From: a bacterium | GTDB taxonomy: Bacteria; Pseudomonadota; Alphaproteobacteria; Rhizobiales; Aestuariivirgaceae | Length of the DNA stretch: 64,000 nucleotides | Direction: 5' to 3' | Assembly (NCBI GenBank): GCA_022842165.1 | Contig: JALHQC010000010.1 | Span: forward strand, 1-64,000 | In this document: positions 1 to 7,669 of the stretch, one piece after another | Layout of the letters: each line of letters starts with the position of its first letter | How positions within the stretch are numbered: the stretch's first letter is position 1 | Made by a program: the position numbers and the translations under genes | Notes under the pieces: model-generated | The model's database searches: none | What the model saw: the letters and a program-made list of their open reading frames with translations, nothing else | What the model was told of the DNA's origin: nothing

Positions 1-461
1 AAGCCGTTCTCGCTGAGGAAGGCAATCAGCTTGTCGCTGTTGACGCTGTGGCCCGGCGTGGCGGTGAAGGTGTGTTCGGCGATCAGCTCGCGCGGGACGA
101 CGCGCTGGAGCACGGCGTTGACGGTGGTGAGCAGCACGATCGGCTGGGTGATGGGTTGTATGAGGCGCGACAGGGTGGCGAGCCTTCGAGCAACGATATC
201 GGCCACCGGCGAGACGCGGTCATAGGGGAGGCAATCCCAGGCGGGAAAGCGCAGGATTTGAAGCTTCGGCGCGAAGAAGGCGAGCTGATCGGCCAGCACG
301 GCGGCGCGCTGATCGTCCAGTGCCACATGCACGGTGACGCGCTTTCCCGCTTCCTTCGCAATCAGCGGCAGCAACATGGCATCGAGGCCCTGCGGCACGC
401 CGGAAACGGGGGTGCGGCCCGGCCTATCCAGGCGCGGGAGCAGCTTTGCGATATCGATCAT
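1..461 (-). CDS. mfd: Transcription-repair coupling factor Mfd (N-terminal part, cut by window edge)
   Basis: This is the first ~153 codons of Mfd, the ATP-dependent translocase that removes RNA polymerase stalled at DNA lesions and recruits UvrA. The reading frame stays open from an ATG at 461 to the left edge. It encodes the UvrB-like N-terminal module, with recognisable segments such as LRFPAWDCLPYDRVSP and the following VLLTTVNAVLQR. The start codon overlaps the stop of the upstream sdhE gene in an ATGA arrangement (458-461), so the two are probably translationally coupled. The order recG (divergent), sdhE, mfd is conserved in alphaproteobacteria. The helicase domains lie outside the window, so their integrity cannot be judged. 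Confidence 0.93.
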   Translation of the reverse strand, partial: MIDIAKLLPRLDRPGRTPVSGVPQGLDAMLLPLIAKEAGKRVTVHVALDDQRAAVLADQLAFFAPKLQILRFPAWDCLPYDRVSPVADIVARRLATLSRLIQPITQPIVLLTTVNAVLQRVVPRELIAEHTFTATPGHSVNSDKLIAFLSENG

Positions 462-745
462 GGCCGGTAGTCGAGAATCTGGACGAGGAGCGGCGAGGCG
501 TGCTCCGCCGGGATCGGAGCCTGCTTCGTGGCCCAGGTGAGCATCTCCTGATCGGGAATGTCGATGATGGCTTCGAGCTGCGCGAGTTCAGCCGCGCCGA
601 GGCTTTCGATGTGGCGCACCACGAAGCCGCCCAGAATCAAGTCCATCTCCTTGATGCCCCGGTGGGTGGCACGCCAGAGAAGGCGCTTGCGGCGGGTGGC
701 GTCGTCATCGGATTGGCTGTTCATCGCGGGCGCTTCTTGCCTCAT
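458..745 (-). CDS. sdhE: Succinate dehydrogenase flavinylation factor SdhE (DUF339/YgfY)
   Basis: This small cytoplasmic protein assists covalent FAD attachment to the SdhA subunit of succinate dehydrogenase. The core carries the family hallmarks: RRKRLLWRATHRGIKEMD (the RGxxE motif), then ILGGFV and a C-terminal LDIPD-type segment, here IIDIPDQEMLTW. The frame could be extended to 796, but that would run over the start of divergent recG, so an internal ATG is more likely. Candidates are 745 (used here) and 724 (beginning MNSQSDDD); neither has a decisive ribosome binding site. It overlaps the start of mfd by 4 bases. Confidence 0.9.
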   Translation of the reverse strand: MRQEAPAMNSQSDDDATRRKRLLWRATHRGIKEMDLILGGFVVRHIESLGAAELAQLEAIIDIPDQEMLTWATKQAPIPAEHASPLLVQILDYRP

Positions 746-786
746 CCACCCTTGCACCGCAACCCGTTCCCATTGAAATAGGGCAT

Positions 787-2904
787 ATGCGACCATCGTT
801 CCTCAATCCGCTGTTTGCCGGCGCGGCCGGCATCAAGGGCATCGGCGCCAAGATCGACAAGATCATGGCGGGTTTCCTGCGGCCTTCGCACGGGCCGCCC
901 GGCGATACGACGCGCATCATCGACCTGCTGTTCCATCTGCCGAGCGGGCTTGTGGACCGGCGCTTCCGCCCGACCATCGCGCAGTTGCCGAAGGAGGGCG
1001 TGGTGACGGTCGAGGCGATCGTGGCGAAGCACCGGCCGCCGCCGCCGTTGAACAAGCGCCTGCCCTATCGCGTCGATCTCTACGACGGCACCGGCATGAT
1101 GACGCTGGTGTTCTTCCACGCCTATGCGGATTCGCTGAAGCGCATGCTGCCGGAAGGCGAGACGCGCTTTGTTTCCGGCAAGATCGAGTGGTTCAAGGAT
1201 GAGGCGCAGATGGCGCATCCGGACCATATTCTGTCCAAGGACGATTTCGAGCGGATGCCGCTGATCGAGCCGGTCTATCCGCTGACCGAGGGACTGTCGC
1301 CGAAGGTGCTGACCAAGGCCATCCGCGCGGCGCTGGAGCGACTGCCCCCGATGCCGGAGTGGCAGGACCCCGCCTTCCTGCAGCGGCACCAGTGGCCGTC
1401 GTTCTCGGAAGCGCTGCGGGCGCAGCATCATCCGGAGACGGTATCGTCACTGGGACCGGAGTCGCATGCGCGGCGGCGGCTGGCCTATGACGAGCTGCTG
1501 TCGAACCAGCTGGCCTTGAGCCTCGTGCGTGCCAACATAAAGCGCAAGGCGGGGCGGAGCCTTCGCGGCACGGGCGATTTGCGGGCAAAGCTTGTCGCGG
1601 CCCTGCCCTACAGCCTGACCAACGCACAGGTTACCGCGATCGAAGAAATTCTCCGCGACATGGCGGCGCCCGAACGCATGCTGCGGCTGCTGCAGGGTGA
1701 CGTGGGCTCGGGCAAGACAGTGGTGGCATTGCTGGCGCTTGCTGCGGCGGTAGAGAGCGGGGCGCAGGGCGCCATGATGGTGCCGACCGAAATTCTGGCA
1801 CGGCAGCATTATGCGACACTGTCGAAACTTTGCGATGCGGCGGGAATATCAATCGCGCTGCTGACGGGGCGCGAGAAGGGCCGGGTCCGCGAGGAAACGC
1901 TGGCGCGGCTGAAATCGGGCGTGGTGCAAATTCTCGTCGGCACGCATGCTCTGTTCACAGAGGATGTCGAGTTTCGCGACCTTGGGCTCGTGATCATCGA
2001 CGAGCAGCATCGCTTCGGCGTGCATCAGCGGCTGGCGTTGCAGGCGAAGGCCGGAACGTCGACCGACTTGCTGGTAATGACGGCGACGCCCATTCCGCGC
2101 ACGCTGGCGCTGACCGTTTATGGCGACATGGATGTTTCGAAGCTGACGGAGAAGCCCGCGGGGCGCTTGCCCATCGATACGCGCGTCATCCCCATGTCGC
2201 GGCTTGACGAGGTGATGGCGGGGCTTGGCCGCTCGATGGCGCAGGGCAACCGGGCCTATTGGGTGTGCCCGCTGGTTGAGGAAAGCGAGGTCGTGGACTT
2301 GGCCGCGGCGGAGGACCGTTTCCTGTCGCTCGCCACGCGCTACAAGGGACAGGTGGGGCTTGTGCATGGCCGCATGAAGGGGCCGGACAAGGACTGGGTG
2401 ATGGCCGAGTTCAAGGATGGCACGCTCAAGCTGCTGGTATCAACCACCGTCATCGAAGTGGGTGTCGACGTTCCGGAAGCGACCGTGATGGTGATCGAGA
2501 ATGCGGAACGCTTCGGCCTGGCGCAGCTTCACCAGTTGCGGGGCCGCGTGGGGCGCGGTTCGGGCAAGTCATCTTGCCTGCTGCTGTATCAGGAGCCGCT
2601 GGGCGAGACGGCCAAGGCGCGGCTGTCGATCATGCGCGAGTCGGAAGACGGGTTCAGGATCGCGGAAGAGGATTTGCGGCTGCGGGGTGCCGGCGAAATG
2701 CTGGGCACGCGGCAGTCGGGCTTGCCGCTGTTCCGCATGGCGGACCTCTCGACCGATGGCGACCTGCTGGCGGCGGCGCGGGATGATGCGCAGCTTGTGC
2801 TGGGCCGCGATCCGAAGCTCGAGTCGCCGCGCGGCGAGGCGCTGAAGATCTTGCTCTATCTGTTCGAGCGCGAGGACGCGATCCGGCTGCTGTCAGCGGG
2901 ATAG
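787..2904 (+). CDS. recG: ATP-dependent DNA helicase RecG
   Basis: RecG is a superfamily 2 helicase that remodels stalled replication forks and branched recombination intermediates. The 705-residue length is normal for the family. An N-terminal wedge/OB domain is followed by the helicase core: Walker A GDVGSGKT near residue 304, the DEQH box of DEQHRFG near 405, [11 protein letters not shown] (motif III), [11 protein letters not shown] and QLRGRVGRG (motif VI). The RecG C-terminal segment [15 protein letters not shown] is intact. It is divergent from sdhE-mfd across a gap of about 40-60 bases, and its stop lies 3 bases from the convergent DUF502 gene. Nothing unusual was seen. Confidence 0.97.
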   Translation: MRPSFLNPLFAGAAGIKGIGAKIDKIMAGFLRPSHGPPGDTTRIIDLLFHLPSGLVDRRFRPTIAQLPKEGVVTVEAIVAKHRPPPPLNKRLPYRVDLYDGTGMMTLVFFHAYADSLKRMLPEGETRFVSGKIEWFKDEAQMAHPDHILSKDDFERMPLIEPVYPLTEGLSPKVLTKAIRAALERLPPMPEWQDPAFLQRHQWPSFSEALRAQHHPETVSSLGPESHARRRLAYDELLSNQLALSLVRANIKRKAGRSLRGTGDLRAKLVAALPYSLTNAQVTAIEEILRDMAAPERMLRLLQGDVGSGKTVVALLALAAAVESGAQGAMMVPTEILARQHYATLSKLCDAAGISIALLTGREKGRVREETLARLKSGVVQILVGTHALFTEDVEFRDLGLVIIDEQHRFGVHQRLALQAKAGTSTDLLVMTATPIPRTLALTVYGDMDVSKLTEKPAGRLPIDTRVIPMSRLDEVMAGLGRSMAQGNRAYWVCPLVEESEVVDLAAAEDRFLSLATRYKGQVGLVHGRMKGPDKDWVMAEFKDGTLKLLVSTTVIEVGVDVPEATVMVIENAERFGLAQLHQLRGRVGRGSGKSSCLLLYQEPLGETAKARLSIMRESEDGFRIAEEDLRLRGAGEMLGTRQSGLPLFRMADLSTDGDLLAAARDDAQLVLGRDPKLESPRGEALKILLYLFEREDAIRLLSAG

Positions 2905-2907
2905 GCT

Positions 2908-3705
2908 TCACTCAACCTGCTTTTTCGGAAGTGATTTCCGCCTTGCGGGCGCCTTCTTCGGCGGCGGCTCGGCGATCTGGGCGATCGCTGCTTCCTCGTC
3001 CTCGGGGAGCGGACGGTCGGGGAAGACGAGGCCCATCGAGATCACCAGTTTCAGGCCGTCTTCCACCGTCATGTCGATAATCTTTACTTCCTCGACGTCT
3101 ACGAAGAAGACATAGCCGGAGGTTGGGTTCGGCGTCGTCGACATATAGACCGCATACATCTGGCGGCCGGCTTCCAGACCGATATGGCTGCCGTCCAGTT
3201 CGCGCGAGACGAAGGCGATGGACCAGGTGCCCCGGCGCGGCCATTCGACAAGGCAGACATAGCGAAAGGATGCGCCCTTTTGCGAAAACAGAGTTTCGAA
3301 TATCTGTTTCGAGCCCTTGTAGACGGAACGGACCACCGGCGTGCGGTTCAGCATCTTGTCCCACAAGCCGATCAGGGTGCGGCCCACGAGATTGGCGGCC
3401 AGGGCGCCGATCAGGGTGATGGCGATGAGCGCGAAGATGAGGCCGAAGCCCGGCACCTGGAATGGCAGGTATGTGTCCGGGTTGTAGCGCGCCGGAATGA
3501 AAGGCTTTACCCAGGCATCGAACAGCGTGACGAACCAGTAGGTGGCCCAGACGGTGATGGCGATCGGCGCGGTGATGACCAATCCGGTAAAGAAATAGGC
3601 GCGCAGCCTGCCGAAGAAGGACGGCTGCGTCTTGATTTCGACATCGACAGTCTTCACTTGATCGGATTGTCCGGACTTTCTGGCCATGGGCGGAGTTGAT
3701 GACAT
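2908..3705 (-). CDS. DUF502 family membrane protein
   Basis: This 265-residue protein belongs to the DUF502 family, which is widespread next to recG in alphaproteobacteria and has no established function. After a charged N-terminus there are two strongly hydrophobic stretches: about residues 35-60 (FTGLVITAPIAITVWATYW) and 90-115 (LIFALIAITLIGALAANLVG). The family-typical soluble half follows, with NRTPVVRSVYKGSKQI, then WPRRGTWSIAFV and NPTSGYVFFV. The C-terminus is basic (PPKKAPARRKSLPKK). Topology suggests an inner-membrane protein with a large soluble domain. It is divergent from the DUF454 gene. Family assignment is secure; the role is unknown. Confidence 0.88.
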   Translation of the reverse strand: MSSTPPMARKSGQSDQVKTVDVEIKTQPSFFGRLRAYFFTGLVITAPIAITVWATYWFVTLFDAWVKPFIPARYNPDTYLPFQVPGFGLIFALIAITLIGALAANLVGRTLIGLWDKMLNRTPVVRSVYKGSKQIFETLFSQKGASFRYVCLVEWPRRGTWSIAFVSRELDGSHIGLEAGRQMYAVYMSTTPNPTSGYVFFVDVEEVKIIDMTVEDGLKLVISMGLVFPDRPLPEDEEAAIAQIAEPPPKKAPARRKSLPKKQVE

Positions 3706-3747
3706 GAAGCGGCGGGTATTCGCAAGACTGAAGGGCCGGTTGAAGCC

Positions 3748-4125
3748 GTGAGAGTGTTGAAGCGCCCTTTGCTGCTTGGTGCCGGCTGGCTGTGCGTGGG
3801 CCTCGGCCTCATTGGCGTGATCTTGCCGCTGTTTCCCACGACGCCGTTTCTGCTGGTTGCCGTCTGGGCGTTCTCGAACTCATCGCCCGAACTGGCCGAG
3901 AAGATCCGCAATCACCCTATCGTCGGCCATTTCATCCGCGACTGGCAGGATGAGGGGGTGGTTCCGGTGCAAGCCAAGGTTCTGGCGGTGGGGATGATGA
4001 CGGCGGGTGTCGCCTACATGCATTTCGGCGCCCATGCACCGGTGTGGGCAGTGATACTGGCAGCGTCCGTGATGCTGGCGGTTTCAGGATACATCATCTC
4101 GAGGCCCAGCCGCAGGCGCGGCTGA
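3748..4125 (+). CDS. DUF454 (YbaN-type) small membrane protein
   Basis: This is a 125-residue inner-membrane protein of the DUF454/YbaN family, function unknown. The diagnostic N-terminal block is present: GWLCVGLGLIGVILPLFP followed by TTPFLLVAVWAFSNSSPEL, then the HPIVGHFIRDW motif. Two further hydrophobic helices make up the C-terminal third and the protein ends in a basic RPSRRRG tail. The start is a GTG at 3748 in a short divergent intergenic region shared with the DUF502 gene. It converges on the ExoR-like gene with a 4-base gap. Confidence 0.85.
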   Translation: MRVLKRPLLLGAGWLCVGLGLIGVILPLFPTTPFLLVAVWAFSNSSPELAEKIRNHPIVGHFIRDWQDEGVVPVQAKVLAVGMMTAGVAYMHFGAHAPVWAVILAASVMLAVSGYIISRPSRRRG

Positions 4126-4129
4126 CGGA

Positions 4130-5050
4130 TCACTCGGCGGTTGCCGTGCGGCCGCCCTCCACGGGGTATTGCCCGTCCCATACCCGCGCGCGGGCTTCGG
4201 CTTCGATCCGCTCCTCCTGCCCGGAATTGGCTTCGAGTTGCAGGGCGCGGTCGTAGATTTCCGGATTTTCCTCGGGCCGTGCCGACTGGCGGGCGAGAAT
4301 GTACCACATGAGCGCCCGGGTCCGGTCGGCGCGGACGACCTTGCCCTCCCAATAGAGTTCGCCAAGGAAGGCCTCGGCCGGTGCGTAACGCTTGCGGGCC
4401 GATGCGATGAGCCATTTGAGGCCCTGCTGCGGGTTTTTCTTGACCCCCTGGCCCTTGATGCTCATCACGCCAAGCGCATATTGCGCCGCCGGATGGCCAT
4501 AGGCCGTGGCGATCTTGAGATAGGCCTTGGCGGCGGCCTGCGGATTGGCCTTGAGGCCGGCGTTGGCCGCGCCGGTGCGCTGATAGTCGGCAATGCGGAC
4601 CATGGAATCGACCACGATGCGAAGGCGGTTCTGGTCGCCCTCATCGGGGTCGTAATGATCGGCCACGCGGGAATAATAGGTGAAGGCGGCGGCATCGTCT
4701 CGCGGGACACCGCGGCCCTGGCGGTACATGTGGCCCAGATACCAGTCGGCCACGATGTTGCCGTCATCCGACGCGCGGCGGAAGAATTTCACGGCGCGAT
4801 TGTAGTTCCCGCTCCGGTAGGCGCGCTTCGCCTTCTTGAGGTCGTCAGTCCAGAACGGGATGCTGATTTCGGGAAGGCTGATTTCGGGGGCTGCCGGAAG
4901 ATAGGAGTAGAAATCGGCCAGCGGGCCGGACGGCGCATCCTCGGCCGCGGCAGAGGGGACCACCAGCGCCAGCAATGCCAACAGAACAACGGCCAGACGC
5001 CTGACAGCGCCATCACACAAGCCGGATTCCAATGCAGGCGACTTCAACAC
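4130..5050 (-). CDS. ExoR-like periplasmic Sel1-repeat protein
   Basis: This 306-residue protein has a probable signal peptide: a hydrophobic run RRLAVVLLALLALVVPSAAA around residues 17-36 with an AxA-type cleavage site. Several Sel1/TPR-like repeats follow, including VADWYLGHMYRQGRGVPRD, AAQYALGVMSIKGQGVKK and AEAFLGELYWEGKVVRAD. The arrangement resembles ExoR of Sinorhizobium, the periplasmic inhibitor of the ExoS/ChvG-ChvI two-component system that controls exopolysaccharide and motility. The similarity is architectural and from memory; other Sel1 proteins are possible, so no symbol is given. Its function would be protein-protein interaction in the periplasm. Confidence 0.7.
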   Translation of the reverse strand: MLKSPALESGLCDGAVRRLAVVLLALLALVVPSAAAEDAPSGPLADFYSYLPAAPEISLPEISIPFWTDDLKKAKRAYRSGNYNRAVKFFRRASDDGNIVADWYLGHMYRQGRGVPRDDAAAFTYYSRVADHYDPDEGDQNRLRIVVDSMVRIADYQRTGAANAGLKANPQAAAKAYLKIATAYGHPAAQYALGVMSIKGQGVKKNPQQGLKWLIASARKRYAPAEAFLGELYWEGKVVRADRTRALMWYILARQSARPEENPEIYDRALQLEANSGQEERIEAEARARVWDGQYPVEGGRTATAE

Positions 5051-5443
5051 GTTTCCTCAGACCTCCCGGACGGGCCGATGCTTCGCGCTGGCGAAGCTTG
5101 TTCTGATGCCGGGACTAGCCATTACACACCGTCAGTTCCTGTTCATGCCGTGCAGTCCAGAGTGATCGAGCGGTCACCATACGCAACGACGCCCGCCCCA
5201 TGATCGATCGACCATGACGCCTTGCATACGATGCCCTTGTCAGGAACCCTCCCGAATCCGCCGGGATGTCTCACGGCAGAGGTCCACGCTAGAAGGCAAT
5301 TTGGGCGGATAAAAGGTTCAGATTCAGGCGTGATTGGGCCATGTGCACAAATCCGGCGGATGTTGCATAACGGCAACAGGTTGGGTGTTGCGCTGCGACC
5401 GGGGTTCATACAGCGTTCAGACACCACGGGCTAAACTTACCCC
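5051..5443. other. Divergent intergenic region between ExoR-like and DUF898 genes
   Basis: These 393 bases hold no convincing gene. A 94-codon open frame on the minus strand has no family resemblance and no good ribosome binding site. The region must carry the promoter of the ExoR-like gene. At its right end it carries the tandem GTTCA element and -10-like sequence described separately. A GTTCAGATTCAGG sequence at 5316-5328 may be a further half-site. Confidence 0.6.
5404..5443 (+). promoter_or_regulatory. Tandem 11-bp direct repeat overlapping a probable leaderless promoter
   Basis: Two adjacent 11-base units, GTTCATACAGC (5404-5414) and GTTCAGACACC (5415-5425), agree at 9 of 11 positions. 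A -10-like TAAACT lies at 5432-5437, which places the predicted transcription start at or next to the ATG at 5444. No Shine-Dalgarno sequence precedes that ATG. Direct repeats with an 11-base period overlapping -35 are typical of OmpR-family response regulators such as ChvI, but the identity of the regulator is inference. Confidence 0.5.
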
Positions 5444-6595
5444 ATGAACGACGCTTCGCCTTCCCAGGACCTTGCCCCGCGCGGTGAAACGCTGCGGATC
5501 GACTATGTGCCGCGCGACGGGCTGCTGAAGCTTTCGCTGGTGAATTTCCTGCTCGGCATCGTGACGCTGACGGTTTACCGGTTCTGGGCGCGGACCAACA
5601 TCCGCCGCCATATCTGGGCTTGCGTGCATATCAATGGCCAGCCGCTGGAATATACCGGCAAGGGCATCGAACTGTTCAAGGGCGCGCTCATCGTCTTTGC
5701 CGTTCTCGGCTTGCCGGTGGTTCTGGCGGTGTCGGCCATCAGCATCGCCTATGGGCCGGAGCATCCGGCGGTGGCGGGCATCCAGACGCTGGTGTTCCTG
5801 ATCGTGTCGCTGCTGTGGGGGGCCGCACTGTTCCGGGCGCGTCGCTACCAGCTGTCGCGAACCCTGTGGCGCGGCATCAGGGGCGGGCTCGAGGGCTCGG
5901 CCACGACCTATTCGCTGACCTATTTCGGGGCGATGCTGGCGAAGTCCATGTCGTTCGGGTGGGCGACCCCGGTCATGAACCTGAACCTGCAGCAACAGAT
6001 GACGGGGGCCTCGCGCTTCGGCGACATGCCGTTTGCCTTCAAGGGCCGCGCCGGGCCGCTTTACCCCGCCTATGCGCTGTGCTGGTTCCTGACGCTTGGC
6101 GCCATCATCGGCATCGGCGTGCTGCTGTTTGCCGGGCTGCAGCCGATGTTCGGCGAGGACTTCTCGCAGTGGCTGGCCGAGCTTTTCGTGGGCCAGGACA
6201 CGCCTGCCGAAGACTCGTGGGTGATGGTGCTCGTCGTGCTGGGCGGGCTGGTGGCGCTGCTTTTCGTCTTCAGCGTGATCTATCCGGTGATCTGGGCCTT
6301 CTACACGGCGCGCGAGCTTTCGGTTTTCGCGAGCTACACGACGCTCGACCGGGCTCGCTTCCGCCTCGATGCCAGTGCCGGCAGCATCATCGCGCTCACG
6401 CTGGGCAACCTGCTGTTGTGGCTGTTCACGCTGGGGATCGCCACGCCGTACATTCAGCAGCGGCTGATCCGCTACATCTGCGACCGGCTGACGATCGAGG
6501 GCGAGGTCGATATCGACCGCATCCTGCAATCGAAGGCGCCGCTCGGCACGATGGGCGAAGGCCTGGCGGATGCCTTCGACGTTGGCGGCATCTGA
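5444..6595 (+). CDS. DUF898 (YjgN-type) polytopic membrane protein
   Basis: This 383-residue inner-membrane protein matches the DUF898/YjgN family, which has no settled function. Typical features are the N-terminal LKLSLVNFLLGIVTLTVYRFWARTN type segment (residues ~27-50), conserved FRARRYQLSRTLWRGIRGG, the NLNLQQQMTGASRFGD block and a final TLGIATPYIQQRLIRYICD. About six hydrophobic segments are visible. The stop codon overlaps the ATG of the M48 protease (TGATG, 6593-6597), so the two are translationally coupled. No ribosome binding site precedes the start, consistent with a leaderless message. Confidence 0.85.
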   Translation: MNDASPSQDLAPRGETLRIDYVPRDGLLKLSLVNFLLGIVTLTVYRFWARTNIRRHIWACVHINGQPLEYTGKGIELFKGALIVFAVLGLPVVLAVSAISIAYGPEHPAVAGIQTLVFLIVSLLWGAALFRARRYQLSRTLWRGIRGGLEGSATTYSLTYFGAMLAKSMSFGWATPVMNLNLQQQMTGASRFGDMPFAFKGRAGPLYPAYALCWFLTLGAIIGIGVLLFAGLQPMFGEDFSQWLAELFVGQDTPAEDSWVMVLVVLGGLVALLFVFSVIYPVIWAFYTARELSVFASYTTLDRARFRLDASAGSIIALTLGNLLLWLFTLGIATPYIQQRLIRYICDRLTIEGEVDIDRILQSKAPLGTMGEGLADAFDVGGI

Positions 6596-7665
6596 TGGTG
6601 CAATCCCTCTATTTCGACGGCAAGTCGGCCGCCGACCGGCCGGTGGCCGTAACGCTCGGGGCGCTGGCCCTGCGCTTCGAAGGCGAAACGACTGCAGCGC
6701 GAGACTGGCCCTATGACGATCTCGCGGCGATCGAGACACATCATCCGGGGCATCCCTTCCGCCTCACCAGCAAGGCTGAACCCAACGCGAGGCTGGTGCT
6801 GCGTGACGATACGCTGGCGCTGGCGCTGATCAACCGCGCGCCGCAACTGAAGGGCGGTGCCTCCCTGAAGGGCGTGGCCAAGGTTGCAGGCGGAATCGCG
6901 GGCGGGTTGGCGGCGGTGGCGCTTGCCGGTTATCTGGTGGTGCAGTTCGCGCCGCAGAAGCTGGCCTTCGTACTTCCCGACAGCTGGCGCGAGCGGGTTG
7001 GCGCGCAAGTCGAAGTGTCGCTGACCGAGGGCGCGAAACACTGCACAGGCAACGAAGGGGTTTCAGCGCTGGGGGCGATGGCCGCAAGGCTTGCTGAGGG
7101 CAACCCCGATCTGCCGCCACTCAGCATCCGTGTCTACGATGTGCCGGTGATGAACGCCTTTGCCATGCCGGGCGAGCGCATCGTCATTACCCGCGAGTTG
7201 ATCCGCCGCGCCAACCGGCCCGAACAGGTGGCAGGCGTTCTGGCGCATGAGGTGGGGCATGTAATGCGCCGCCATTCGGAAGCGCAGCTGGTTCGCGTCA
7301 CCGGCATGCAAATCCTGTTCAGCATCATGACCGGCGGCGGCAGCGATACGGTGTCATCGATCGTCGGGATCGCGACGATCCTCAGCTATACGCGCGAGGC
7401 CGAAGCCGAGGCCGACGATGTGGCGGTGAAGCTGATGACGGATGCCGCCATCGACCCGCTGGGCCTGAAGGAGTTCTTCGAAATCCTGCTGGCCGAGGAA
7501 GGCAAGGCCTCCGCCGGGCGCTGGGGCGAGATCACCTCGGTTCTCAATACTCATCCGGGTACGGAAGACCGCATCAAGAAGATCCAGCCCCTGCCCGACG
7601 GCATCGCGGCGCGCCCGGTGATGACCGATGCCCAATGGGACGCGCTGAAGAAGATTTGCGAGTGA
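6595..7665 (+). CDS. M48-family zinc metalloprotease with membrane anchor
   Basis: This is a 356-residue peptidase of the M48 (HtpX/BepA-like) group. The N-terminal ~80 residues form a small soluble domain that I do not recognise. One transmembrane helix follows (GGIAGGLAAVALAGYLVVQ, ~residues 100-118), then the protease domain. The zinc motif HEVGH lies at 218-222 and the third ligand is probably in REAEAEADDVAVKLM. NAFAMPGERIVITREL is the M48 substrate-edge segment. The start is fixed by overlap with the upstream DUF898 stop. The pairing of a DUF898 protein with an M48 protease suggests envelope protein quality control; that is inference. Confidence 0.88.
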   Translation: MVQSLYFDGKSAADRPVAVTLGALALRFEGETTAARDWPYDDLAAIETHHPGHPFRLTSKAEPNARLVLRDDTLALALINRAPQLKGGASLKGVAKVAGGIAGGLAAVALAGYLVVQFAPQKLAFVLPDSWRERVGAQVEVSLTEGAKHCTGNEGVSALGAMAARLAEGNPDLPPLSIRVYDVPVMNAFAMPGERIVITRELIRRANRPEQVAGVLAHEVGHVMRRHSEAQLVRVTGMQILFSIMTGGGSDTVSSIVGIATILSYTREAEAEADDVAVKLMTDAAIDPLGLKEFFEILLAEEGKASAGRWGEITSVLNTHPGTEDRIKKIQPLPDGIAARPVMTDAQWDALKKICE

Positions 7666-7669
7666 GCGG

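Noticed and set aside
5143..5427. 94-codon minus-strand frame in the ExoR-like/DUF898 intergenic region
   Set aside because: It has no recognisable domain and no ribosome binding site, and it overlaps the promoter elements of the DUF898 gene.
5417..6739. 440-codon minus-strand frame opposite the DUF898 gene
   Set aside because: It is extremely Arg/Gln/His-rich and low in complexity, antisense to a recognisable membrane protein family member.
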